This document shows positions 37,440 through 50,800 of a stretch of 64,000 bases of DNA, piece after piece. This DNA comes from Halisarca cf. caerulea (lineage: Eukaryota > Porifera > Demospongiae > Chondrillida > Halisarcidae). Numbering within the stretch: the stretch's first letter is position 1; each line of letters opens with the position of its first letter. A program made the translations under genes and the position numbers. Where the stretch lies: positions 22,201 through 86,200 of the forward strand of contig CAUJGJ010000064.1 of the NCBI GenBank assembly GCA_963170055.1, read 5' to 3'. The notes under the pieces are model-generated. The model was given only the letters and a program-made list of their open reading frames with translations, made no database searches and was not told the origin of the DNA.

Positions 37440-38760
37440 GGGAATGTGCGTTGTGCTAGTGCCCCATATTGGTATTAGCACCAGCATATCCAACACTACA
37501 CAAATACGCCCACAGCACTTCAGAAACTTCATGTGGTCCACTGGGAATGTGCGTGGTGCTAGTGCCTAATATTTGTATTAGCACGAGCATATCCAACACT
37601 ACACAAATACGTCCACAGTACTTAAGAAAGGTCATGTGTGTCCACTGGGAATGTGCGTGGTGCTAGTGTTAAATATTGGTATTAGCACCAGCATATCCAA
37701 CACTACACAAATACGCCCACAGCACTTAAGAAAGGTCATGTGTGTCCACTGGGAATGTGCATGGTGCTAGTGTTAAATATTGGTATTAGCACCAGCATAT
37801 CCAACACTACACAAATACGCCCACAGTAGTTAAGAAACTTCATTTGTGTCCACTGGGAATGTGCGTGGTGCTAGTGCCCAATATTGGGATTAGCACCAGC
37901 ATATCCAACACCACACAAATACGCCCACAGTACTTCAGAAACTTCATGTGTGTCCACTGGGAATGTGCGTGGTGCTAGTGCCCAATATTGGTATTAGCAC
38001 CAGCATATCATACATCACACAAATACGCCCACAGCACTTAGGAAAGGTCATGTGTGTGCACTGGGAATGTGCGTGGTGCTAGTTCCCAATATTTGTATTA
38101 GCAACAGCATATCCAACATTACACAAATACGCCCACAGTAGTTAAGAAACTTCATTTGTGTCCACTGGGAATGTGCGTGGTGCTAGTGCCCAATATTGGT
38201 ATTAGAACCAGCATATCCAACACTACACAAATACGCCCTCAGCACTTCAGAAATTTCATGTGTGTCCACTGTGAATGTGCGTGGTGCTAGTGCCCAATAT
38301 TGGTATTAGCACCAGCATATCCAACACTACACAAATACGGCCACAGCACTTCAGAAAGGTCATGTGTGTCCACTGGGAATGTGCGTAGTGCTAGTGCCAA
38401 ATATAGGTATTAGCACCAGCATATCCAACATTACACAAATACGCCCACAGCACTTCAGAAACTTCATGTGTGTCCACTGGGAATGTGCGTGGTGCTAGTG
38501 CCTAATATTTGTATTAGCACCAGAATATCCAACACTACACAAATACGCCCACAGCACTTCAGAAAGGTCATGTGTGTCCACTGGGAATGTGCGTGGTTAT
38601 AGTGCCCAATATTGATATTAGCACCAGCATATCCAACACTACACAAATACGCCCACAGTAGTTAAGAAACTTCATTTGTGTCACTGGGAATGTGCTTGGT
38701 GCTAGTGCCCAATATTGGTATTAGCACCAGCATATCCAACACTACACAAATACGCCCACA
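37440..38760 (+). repeat. Satellite block with 102-bp monomers, copied ~9.2 kb away
   Basis: Monomers here share a 2-bp deletion in the tail (CATGTGGTCCACTGGG) at about 37529 and again at about 38985. The same deletion recurs at about 46783. The rare GTGGTTATAGTGCCC variant at about 38593 also recurs at about 47743. The block therefore has a partner at about 46660-47900, displaced by roughly 9.15-9.25 kb. A one-base deletion (TTTGTGTCACTGGG) near 38680 is private to this copy. Confidence 0.78.
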
Positions 38761-40399
38761 GCACTTCAGAAACTTCATGTGTGTCCACTGGGAATGTGCG
38801 TGGTGCTAGTGCCCAATATTGGTATTAGCACCAGCATATCCAACACTACACAAATACGCCCACAGCACTTCAGAAAGGTCATGTGTGTCCACTGGGAATG
38901 TGCGTTGTGCTAGTGCCCCATATTGGTATTAGCACCAGCATATCCAACACTACACAAATACGCCCACAGCACTTCAGAAACTTCATGTGGTCCACTGGGA
39001 ATGTGCGTGGTGCTATTGCCTAATATTTGTATTAGCACCAGCATATCCAACACTACACAAATACGCCCACAGCACTTAAGAAAGGTCATGTGTGTCCACT
39101 GGGAATGTGCGTAGTGCTAGTGTTAAATATTGGTATTAGCACCAGCATATCCAACACTACACAAATACGCCCACAGCACTTAAGAAAGGTCATGTGTGTC
39201 CACTGGGAATGTGCGTGGTGCTAGTGTTAAATATTGGTATTAGCACCAGCATATCCAACAGTACACAAATACGCCCACAGTAGTTAAGAAACTTCATTTG
39301 TGTCCACTGGGAATGTGCGTGGTGCTAGTGCCCAATATTGGTATTAGCACCAGCATATCCAACACCACACAAATACGCCCACAGTACTTCAGAAACTTCA
39401 TGTGTGTCCACTGGGAATGTGCGTGGTGCTAGTGCCCAATATTGGTATTAGCACCAGCATATCCAACACTACACAAATACGCCCACAGCACTTAGGAAAG
39501 GTCATGTGTGTGCACTGGGATTGTGCGTGGTGCTAGTTCCCAATATTTGTATTAGCACCAGCATATCCAACATTACACAAATACGCCCACAGTAGTTAAG
39601 AAACTTCATTTGTGTCCACTGGGAATGTGCGTGGTGCTAGTGCCCAATATTGGTATTAGCACCAGCATATCCAACACTACACAAATACGCCAACAGCACT
39701 TCAGAAACTTCATGTGTGTCCAATGGGAATGTGCGTGGTGCTAGTGCCAAATATTGGTATTAGCACCAGCATATCCAACACTACACAAATACGCCCACAG
39801 CACATCAGAAAGGTCATGTGTGTGCACTGGGAATGTGTGTGGTGCTAGTGCCCAATATTGGTATTAGCACCAGCATATCCAACACTACACAAATACGCCC
39901 ACAGCACTTAAGAAAGGTCATGTGTGACCACTGGGAATGTGCGTGGTGCTAGTGTTAAATATTAGTATTAGCACCAGCATATCCAACACTACACAAATAC
40001 GCCCACAGTAGTTAACAAAGGTCATGTGTGTCCCCTGGGAATGTGCGTGGTGCTAGTGCCCAATATTGGTATTAGCACCAGCATATCCAACACTACAGAA
40101 ATACGCCAACAGCACTTCAGAAACTTCATTTGTGTCCACTGGGAATGTGCGTGGTGCTAGTGCCCAATATTGGTATTAGCACCAGCATATCCAACACTAC
40201 ACAAATACGCCCACAGCACTTCAGAAAGGTCATGTGTGTCCACTGGGAATGTGCGTTGTGCTAGTGCCCCATATTGGTATTAGCACCAGCATATCCAACA
40301 CTACACAAATACGCCCACAGCACTTCAGAAACTTTATGTGTGTCCACTGGGAATGTGCGTGGTGCTAGTACTAAATATTGGTATTAGCACCAGCATATC

Positions 40400-43300
40400 C
40401 AACATTACACAAATACGCCCACAGTAGTTAAGAAACTTCATTTGTGTCCACTGGGAATGTGCGTGGTGCTAGTGCCCAATATTTCTTTTAGCACCAGCAT
40501 ATCCAACACTACACAAATACGCCCACAGCACTTCAGAAACTTCATGTGTGTCCAATGGGAATGTGCGTGGTGCTAGTGCCAAATATTGGTATTAGCACCA
40601 GCATATCCAACACTACACAAATACGCCCACAGCACTTCAGAAAGGTCATGTGTTTGCACTGGGAATGTGCGTGGTGCTAGTGCCCAATATTGGTATTAGC
40701 ACCAGCATATCCAACATAACACAAATACACCCACAGTTGTTAAGAAACTTCATTTGTGTCCACTGGGAATGTGCTTGGTGCTAGTGCCAAATATTGGTAT
40801 TAGCACCAGCATATCCAACACTACACAAATACGCCCACAGCACTTCAGAAACTTCATGTGTGTCCAATGGGAATGTGCGTGGTGCTAGTGCCCAATATTG
40901 GTATTAGCACCAGCATATCCAACACTACACAAATACACCCACAGTAGTTAAGAAACTTCATTTGTGTCCACTGGGAATGTGCGTGGTGCTAGTGCCCAAT
41001 ATTGGTATTAGCACCAGCATATCCAACACTACACAAATACGCCCACAGCACTTCAGAAAATTCATGTGTGTCCACTGGGAATGTGCTTGGTGCTAGTGCC
41101 CAATATTGGTATTAGCACCAGCATATCCAACACTACACAAATACGCCCACAGCACTTCAGAAAGGTCATGTGTGTCCACTGGGAATGTGCGTGGTGCTAG
41201 TGTTAAATATTGGTATTAGCACCAGCATATCCAACACTACACAAATACGCCCACAGCACTTCAGAAACTTCATGTGTGTCCACTGGGAATGTGCGTGGTG
41301 CTAGTGCCCAATATTGGTATTAGCACCGGTATATCCAACACTACACAAATACGCCCACAGCACTTCAGAAACTTCATTTGTGTCCACTGGGAATGTGCGT
41401 GGTGCTAGTGCCCAATATTGGTATTAGCACCAGCATATACAACACTACACAAATACGCCCACAGCATTTAGGAAAGGTCATCTGTGTGCACTGGGAATGT
41501 GCATGGTGCTAGTGCCCAATATTTTTATTAGCACCAGCATATCCAACATTACACAAATACGCCCACAGAAGTCAAGAAACTTCATTTGTGTCCACTGGGA
41601 ATGTGCGTGGTGCTAGTGCCAAATATTCGTATTAGCACCAGGATATCCAACACTACACAAATACGCCCACTGCACTTCAGAAACTTCATGTGTGTCCACT
41701 GGGAACGTGCGTGGTGCTAGTGCCCAATATTGGTATTAGCACCAGCATATCCAACACTACACAAATACGCCCATAGCACTTCAGAAAAGTCATGTGTGTC
41801 CACTGGGAATGTGCGTGGTGCTAGTGCCAAATATTGGTATTAGCACCAGCATATCCAACATTACACAAATACGCCCACAGTAGTCAAGAAACTTCATTTG
41901 TGTCCACTGGGAATGTGCGTGGTGCTAGTGCCAAATATTCGTATTAGCACCAGCATATCCAACACTACACAAATACGCCCACAGCACTTAAGAAAGGTCA
42001 TGTGTGACCACTGGGAATGTGCGTGGTGCTAGTGCCCAATATTGGTATTAGCACCAGCATATCCAACACTACACAAATACGCCCACAGCACTTCAGAAAG
42101 GTCATGTGTGTACACTGGGAATGTGCGTGGTGCTAGAGCCCAATATTGGTATTAGCACCAGCATATCCAACACTGCACAAGTACGCCCACAGCACTTCAG
42201 AAACTTCATGTCTGTCCACTGGGAATGTGTGTGGTGCTAGTGCCAAATATTGGTATTCGCACCAGCATATCCAACACTACACAAATACGCCCACAGTAGT
42301 TAAGAAACTTCATTTGTGTCCACTGGGAATGTGCGTGGTGCTAGTGCCCAATATTTATATTAGCACCAGCATATCCAACACTACACAAATACGCCCACAG
42401 CACTTCAGAAACTTCATGTGTGTCCAATGGGAATGTGCGTGGTGCTAGTGCCAAATATTGGTATTAGCACCAGCATATCCAACACTACACAAATACGCCC
42501 ACAGCACTTCAGAAAGGTCATGTGTTTGCACTGGGAATGTGCGTGGTGCTAGTGCCCAATATTGGTATTAGCACCAGCATATCCAACATAACACAAATAC
42601 ACCCACAGTTGTTAAGAAACTTCATTTGTGTCCACTGGGAATGTTCTTGGTGCTAGTGCCAAATATTGGTATTAGCACCAGCATATCCAACACTACACAA
42701 ATACGCCCACAGCACTTCAGAAACTTCATGTGTGTCCAATGGGAATGTGCGTGGTGCTAGTGCCCAATATTGGTATTAGCACCAGCATATCCAACACTAC
42801 ACAAATACACCCACAGTAGTTAAGAAACTTCATTTGTGTCCACTGGGAATGTGCGTGGTGCTAGTGCCCAATATTGGTATTAGCACCAGCATATCCAACA
42901 CTACACAAATACGCCCACAGCACTTCAGAAAATTCATGTGTGTCCACTGGGAATGTGCTTGGTGCTAGTGCCCAATATTGGTATTAGCACCAGCATATCC
43001 AACACTACACAAATACACCCACAGCACTTCAGAAAGGTCATGTGTGTCCACTGGGAATGTGCGTGGTGCTAGTGTTAAATATTGGTATTAGCACCAGCAT
43101 ATCCAACACTACACAAATACCCCCACAGCACTTCAGAAACTTCATGTGTGTCCACTGGGAATGTGCGTGGTGCTAGTGCCCAATATTGGTATTAGCACCG
43201 GTATATCCAACACTACACAAATACGCCCACAGCACTTCAGAAACTTCATTTGTGTCCACTGGGAATGTGCGTGGTGCTAGTGCCCAATATTGGTATTAGC

Positions 43301-46300
43301 ACCAGCATATACAACACTACACAAATACGCCCACAGCATTTAGGAAAGGTCATCTGTGTGCACTGGGAATGTGCATGGTGCTAGTGCCCAATATTTTTAT
43401 TAGCACCAGCATATCCAACATTACACAAATACGCCCACAGTAGTCAAGAAACTTCATTTGTGTCCACTGGGAATGTGCGTGGTGCTAGTGCCAAATATTC
43501 GTATTAGCACCAGGATATCCAACACTACACAAATACGCCCACTGCACTTCAGAAACTTCATGTGTGTCCACTGGGAACGTGCGTGGTGCTAGTGCCCAAT
43601 ATTGGTATTAGCACCAGCATATCCAACACTACACAAATACGCCCATAGCACTTCAGAAAGGTCATGTGTGTCCACTGGGAATGTGCGTGGTGCTAGTGCC
43701 AAATATTGGTATTAGCACCAGCATATCCAACATTACACAAATACGCCCACAGTAGTCAAGAAACTTCATTTGTGTCCACTGGGAATGTGCGTGGTGCTAG
43801 TGCCAAATATTCGTATTAGCACCAGCATATCCAACACTACACAAATACGCCCACAGCACTTAAGAAAGGTCATGTGTGACCACTGGGAATGTGCGTGGTG
43901 CTAGTGCCCAATATTGGTATTAGCACCAGCATATCCAACACTACACAAATACGCCCACAGCACTTCAGAAAGGTCATGTGTGTACACTGGGAATGTGCGT
44001 GGTGCTAGAGCCCAATATTGGTATTAGCACCAGCATATCCAACACTGCACAAGTACGCCCACAGCACTTCAGAAACTTCATGTCTGTCCACTGGGAATGT
44101 GTGTGGTGCTAGTGCCAAATATTGGTATTCGCACCAGCATATCCAACACTACACAAATACGCCCACAGTAGTTAAGAAACTTCATTTGTGTCCACTGGGA
44201 ATGTGCGTTGTGCTAGTGCCAAATATTTGTATTAGCACCAGCATATCCAACACTACACAAATACGCCCATAGCACTTCAGAAAGGTCATGTGTGTCCACT
44301 GGGAATGTGCGTGGTGCTAGTGCCAAATATTGGTATTAGCACCAGCATATCCAACATTACACAAATACGCCCACAGTAGTCAAGAAACTTTATTTGTGTC
44401 CACTGGGAATGTGCGTGGTGCTAGTGCCAAATATTCGTATTAGCACCAGCATATCCAACACTACACAAATACGCCCACAGCACTTAAGAAAGGTCATGTG
44501 TGACCACTGGGAATGTGCGTGGTGCTAGTGCCCAATATTGGTATTAGCACCAGCATATCCAACACTACACAAATACGCCCACAGCACTTCAGAAAGGTCA
44601 TGTGTGTACACTGGGAATGTGCGTGGTGCTAGAGCCCAATATTGGTATTAGCACCAGCATATCCAACACTGCACAAGTACGCCCACAGCACTTCAGAAAC
44701 TTCATGTCTGTCCACTGGGAATGTGTGTGGTGCTAGTGCCAAATATTGGTATTCGCACCAGCATATCCAACACTACACAAATACGCCCACAGTAGTTAAG
44801 AAACTTCATTTGTGTCCACTGGGAATGTGCGTGGTGCTAGTGCCCAATATTTATATTAGCACCAGCATATCAAACACTACACAAATACGCCCACAGCACT
44901 TCAGAAACTTCATGTGTGTCCAATGGGAATGTGCGTGGTGCTAGTGCCAAATATTGGTATTAGCACCAGCATATCCAACACTACACAAATACGCCCACAG
45001 CACTTCAGAAAGGTCATGTGTTTGCACTGGGAATGTGCGTGGTGCTAGTGCCCAATATTGGTATTAGCACCAGCATATCCAACATAACACAAATACACCC
45101 ACAGTTGTTAAGAAACTTCATTTGTGTCCACTGGGAATGTGCTTTGTGCTAGTGCCAAATATTGGTATTAGCACCAGCATATCCAACACTACACAAATAC
45201 GCCCACAGCACTTCAGAAACTTCATGTGTGTCCAATGGGAATGTGCGTGGTGCTAGTGCCCAATATTGGTATTAGCACCAGCATATCCAACACTACACAA
45301 ATACACCCACAGTAGTTAAGAAACTTCATTTGTGTCCACTGGGAATGTGCGTGGTGCTAGTGCCCAATATTGGTATTAGCACCAGCATATCCAACACTAC
45401 ACAAATACGCCCACAGCACTTCAGAAACTTCATGTGTGTCCACTGGGAATGTGCGTGGTGCTAGTGCCCAATATTGGTATTAGCACCGGTATATCCAACA
45501 CTACACAAATACGCCCACAGCACTTCAGAAACTTCATTTGTGTCCACTGGGAATGTGCGTGGTGCTAGTGCCCAATATTGGTATTAGCACCAGCATATAC
45601 AACACTACACAAATACGCCCACAGCATTTAGGAAAGGTCATCTGTGTGCACTGGGAATGTGCATGGTGCTAGTGCCCAATATTTTTATTAGCACCAGCAT
45701 ATCCAACATTACACAAATACGCCCACAGTAGTCAAGAAACTTCATTTGTGTCCACTGGGAATGTGCGTGGTGCTAGTGCCAAATATTCGTATTAGCACCA
45801 GGATATCCAACACTACACAAATACGCCCACTGCACTTCAGAAACTTCATGTGTGTCCACTGGGAACGTGCGTGGTGCTAGTGCCCAATATTGGTATTAGC
45901 ACCAGCATATCCAACACTACACAAATACGCCCATAGCACTTCAGAAAGGTCATGTGTGTCCACTGGGAATGTGCGTGGTGCTAGTGCCAAATATTGGTAT
46001 TAGCACCAGCATATCCAACATTACACAAATACGCCCACAGTAGTCAAGAAACTTCATTTGTGTCCACTGGGAATGTGCGTGGTGCTAGTGCCAAATATTC
46101 GTATTAGCACCAGCATATCCAACACTACACAAATACGCCCACAGCACTTAAGAAAGGTCATGTGTGACCACTGGGAATGTGCGTGGTGCTAGTGCCCAAT
46201 ATTGGTATTAGCACCAGCATATCCAACACTACACAAATACGCCCACAGCACTTCAGAAAGGTCATGTGTGTACACTGGGAATGTGCGTGGTGCTAGAGCC

Positions 46301-46600
46301 CAATATTGGTATTAGCACCAGCATATCCAACACTGCACAAGTACGCCCACAGCACTTCAGAAACTTCATGTCTGTCCACTGGGAATGTGTGTGGTGCTAG
46401 TGCCAAATATTGGTATTCGCACCAGCATATCCAACACTACACAAATACGCCCACAGTAGTTAAGAAACTTCATTTGTGTCCACTGGGAATGTGCGTTGTG
46501 CTAGTGCCAAATATTTGTATTAGCACCAGCATATCCAACACTACAGAAATACGCCCACAGCACTTCAGAAAGGTCATGTGTGTCCACTGGGAATGTGCGT
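40400..46600 (+). repeat. Higher-order repeats of 1872, 2288 and 2496 bp
   Basis: The marker CACCGGTATATCC (CCGG at 41326, 43198 and 45486) recurs at 1872 and 2288 bp (18 and 22 monomers). It is followed each time by the same monomer sequence: a CATATACAAC monomer, a GCATTTAGGAAAGGTCATCTG tail, an AATATTTTTATT core, an AATATTCG core with CCAGGATATCC, and a GGGAACGTGCG monomer. Another marker, CACTGCACAAGTACG, recurs near 42172, 44044, 44668 and 46332. Confidence 0.85.
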
Positions 46601-47879
46601 GGTGCTAGTGCCCAATATTGGTATTAGCACCAGCATATCCAACACTACACAAATACGCCCACAGCACTTCAGAAAGGTCATGTGTGTCCACTGGGAATGT
46701 GCGTTGTGCTAGTGCCCCATATTGGTATTAGCACCAGCATATCCAACACTACACAAATACGCCCACAGCACTTCAGAAACTTCATGTGGTCCACTGGGAA
46801 TGTGCGTGGTGCTAGTGCCTAATATTTGTATTAGCACCAGCATATCCAACACTACACAAATACGTCCACAGCACTTAAGAAAGGTCATGTGTGTCCACTG
46901 GGAATGTGCGTGGTGCTAGTGTTAAATATTGGTATTAGCACCAGCATATCCAACACTACACAAATACGCCCACAGCACTTAAGAAAGGTCATGTGTGTCC
47001 ACAGGGAATGTGCATGGTGCTAGTGTTAAATATTGGTATTAGCACCAGCATATCCAACACTACACAAATACGCCCACAGTAGTTAAGAAACTTCATTTGT
47101 GTCCACTTGGAATGTGCTTGGTGCTAGTGCCCAATATTGGTATTAGCACCAGCATATCCAACACCACACAAATACGCCCACAGTACTTCAGAAACTTCAT
47201 GTGTGTCCACTGGGAATGTGCGTGGTGCTAGTGCCCAATATTGGTATTAGCACCAGCATATCCAACACTACACAAATACGCCCACAGCACTTAGGAAAGG
47301 TCATGTGTGTTCACTGGGAATGTGCGTGGTGCTAGTTCCCAATATTTGTATTAGCACCAGCATATCCAACATTACACAAATACGCCCACAGTAGTTAAGA
47401 AACTTCATTTGTGTCCACTGGGAATGTGCGTGGTGCTAGTGCCCAATATTGGTATTAGAACCAGCATATCCAACACTACACAAATACGCCCTCAGCACTT
47501 CAGAAACTTCATGTGTGTCCACTGTGAATGTGCGTGGTGCTAGTGCCCAATATAGGTATTAGCACCAGCATATCCAACATTACACAAATACGCCCACAGC
47601 ACTTCAGAAACTTCATGTGTGTCCACTGGGAATGTGCGTGGTGCTAGTGCCTAATATTTGTATTAGCACCAGAATATCCAACACTACACAAATACGCCCA
47701 CAGCACTTCAGAAAGGTCATGTGTGTCCACTGGGAATGTGCGTGGTTATAGTGCCCCATATTGATATTAGCACCAGCATATCCAACACTACACAAATACG
47801 CCCACAGTAGTTAAGAAACTTCATTTGTGTCCACTGGGAATGTGCTTGGTGCTAGTGCCCAATATTGGTATTAGCACCA

Positions 47880-50800
47880 GCATATCCAACACTACACAAA
47901 TACGCCCACAGCACTTAAGAAAGGTCATGTGTGTCCACTGGGAATGTGCGTAGTGCTAGTGTTAAATATTGGTATTAGCACCAGCATATCCAACACTACA
48001 CAAATACGCCCACAGCACTTAAGAAAGGTCATGTGTGTCCACTGGGAATGTGCGTGGTGCTAGTTCCCAATATTTGTATTAGCACCAGCATATCCAACAC
48101 TACACAAATACGCCCACAGTAGTTAAGAAACTTCATTTGTGTCCACTGGGAATGTGCGTGGTGCTAGTGCCCAATATTGGTATTAGCACCAGCATATCCA
48201 ACACTACACAAATACGCCCACAGCACTTCAGAAACTTCATGTGTGTCCAATGGGAATGTGCGTGGTGCTAGTGCCAAATATTGGTATTAGCACCAGCATA
48301 TCCAACACTACACAAATACGCCCACAGCACATCAGAAAGGTCATGTGTGTGCACTGGGAATGTGTGTGGTGCTAGTGCCCAATATTGGTATTAGCACCAG
48401 CATATCCAACACTACACAAATACGCCCACAGCACTTAAGAAAGGTCATGTGTGACCACTGGGAATGTGCGTGGTGCTAGTGCCCAATATTAGTATTAGCA
48501 CCAGCATATCCAACACTACACAAATACGCCCACAGTAGTTAAGAAAGGTCATGTGTGTCCCCTGGGAATGTGCGTGGTGCTAGTGCCCAATATTGGTATT
48601 AGCACCAGCATATCCAACACTACACAAATACGCCCACAGTAGTTAAGAAAGGTCATGTGTGTCCCCTGGGAATGTGCGTGGTGCTAGTGCCCAATATTGG
48701 TATTAGCACCAGCATATCCAACACTACAGAAATACGCCAACAGCACTTCAGAAACTTCATTTGTGTCCACTGGGAATGTGCGTGGTGCTAGTGCCCAATA
48801 TTGGTATTAGCACCAGCATATCCAACACTACACAAATACGCCCACAGAACTTCAGAAACTTCATGTGTGTCCAATGGGAATGTGCGTGGTGCTAGTGCCC
48901 AATATTGGTATTAGCACCAGCATATCCAACACTACACAAATACGCCCACAGCACTTCAGAAAGGTCATGTGTGTCCACTGGGAATGTGCGTTGTGCTAGT
49001 GCCCCATATTGGTATTAGCACCAGCATATCCAACACTACACAAATACGCCCACAGCACTTCAGAAACTTTATGTGTGTCCACTGGGAATGTGCGTGGTGC
49101 TAGTACTAAATATTGGTATTAGCACCAGCATATCCAACATTACACAAATACGCCCACAGTAGTTAAGAAACTTCATTTGTGTCCACTGGGAATGTGCTTG
49201 GTGCTAGTGCCCAATATTGGTATTAGCACCAGCATATCCAACACTACACAAATACGCCCACAGCACTTAAGAAAGGTCATGTGTGTCCACTGGGAATGTG
49301 CGTAGTGCTAGTGTTAAATATTGGTATTAGCACCAGCATATCCAACACTACACAAATACGCCCACAGCACTTAAGAAAGGTCATGTGTGTCCACTGGGAA
49401 TGTGCGTGGTGCTAGTTCCCAATATTTGTATTAGCACCAGCATATCCAACACTACACAAATACGCCCACAGTAGTTAAGAAACTTCATTTGTGTCCACTG
49501 GGAATGTGCGTGGTGCTAGTGCCCAATATTGGTATTAGCACCAGCATATCCAACACTACACAAATACGCCCACAGCACTTCAGAAACTTCATGTGTGTCC
49601 AATGGGAATGTGCGTGGTGCTAGTGCCAAATATTGGTATTAGCACCAGCATATCCAACACTACACAAATACGCCCACAGCACATCAGAAAGGTCATGTGT
49701 GTGCACTGGGAATGTGTGTGGTGCTAGTGCCCAATATTGGTATTAGCACCAGCATATCCAACACTACACAAATACGCCCACAGCACTTAAGAAAGGTCAT
49801 GTGTGACCACTGGGAATGTGCGTGGTGCTAGTGCCAAATATTGGTATTAGCACCAGCATATCCAACACTACACAAGTACGCCCACAGCATTTCAGAATCT
49901 TCATGTGTGTCCACTGGGAATGTGCGTGGTGCTAGTACTAAATATTGGTATTAGCACCAGCATATCCAACACTACACAAATACGCCCACAGTACTTCAGA
50001 AACTTCATGTGTGTCCACTTGGAATGTGCATGGTGCTAGTGCCAAATATTGGTATTAGTACCAACATATCCAACACTACACAAATACGCCCACAGCACTT
50101 CAGAAATTTCATGTGTGTCCACTGGGAATGTGAGTGGTGCTAGTGCCAAATATTGGTATTAGCACCAGCATATCCAACACTACAAAAATGTGCCCACAGC
50201 ACTTCAGAAAGGTCATGTGTGTGCACTGGGAATGTGCGTGGTGCTAGTACCAAATATTGGTATTAGCACCAGCATATCCAACACTACACAAATACGCCCA
50301 CAGTACTTCAGAAAGGTTATGTGTGTCCAATGGGAATGTGCGTGGTGCTAGTACCAAATATTGGTATTAGCACCAACATATCCAACACTACACAAATACG
50401 CCCACAGTACTTCAGAAAGGTCATGTGTGTCCACTGGGAATGTGCGTGGTGCTAGTGCCAAATATTGGTATTAGCACCAGCATATCCAACATTACACAAA
50501 TACGCCCAGAGTAGTTAAGAAACTTCATGTGTGTCCACTGGGAATGTGCGTGGTGCTAGTACCAAATATTGGTATTAGCACCAGCATATCCAACACTACA
50601 CAAATACGCCCACAACACTTCAGAAACTTCATGTGTGTCCACTGGGAATGTGCGTGGTGCTAGTGCCAAATATTGGTATTAGCACCAGCATATCCAACAC
50701 TACACAAATACGCCCACAGCACTTCAGAAAGGCCATGTGTGTCCACTGGGAATGTGCGTGGTGCTAGTGCCAAATATTGGTATTAGCACCAGCATATCCA

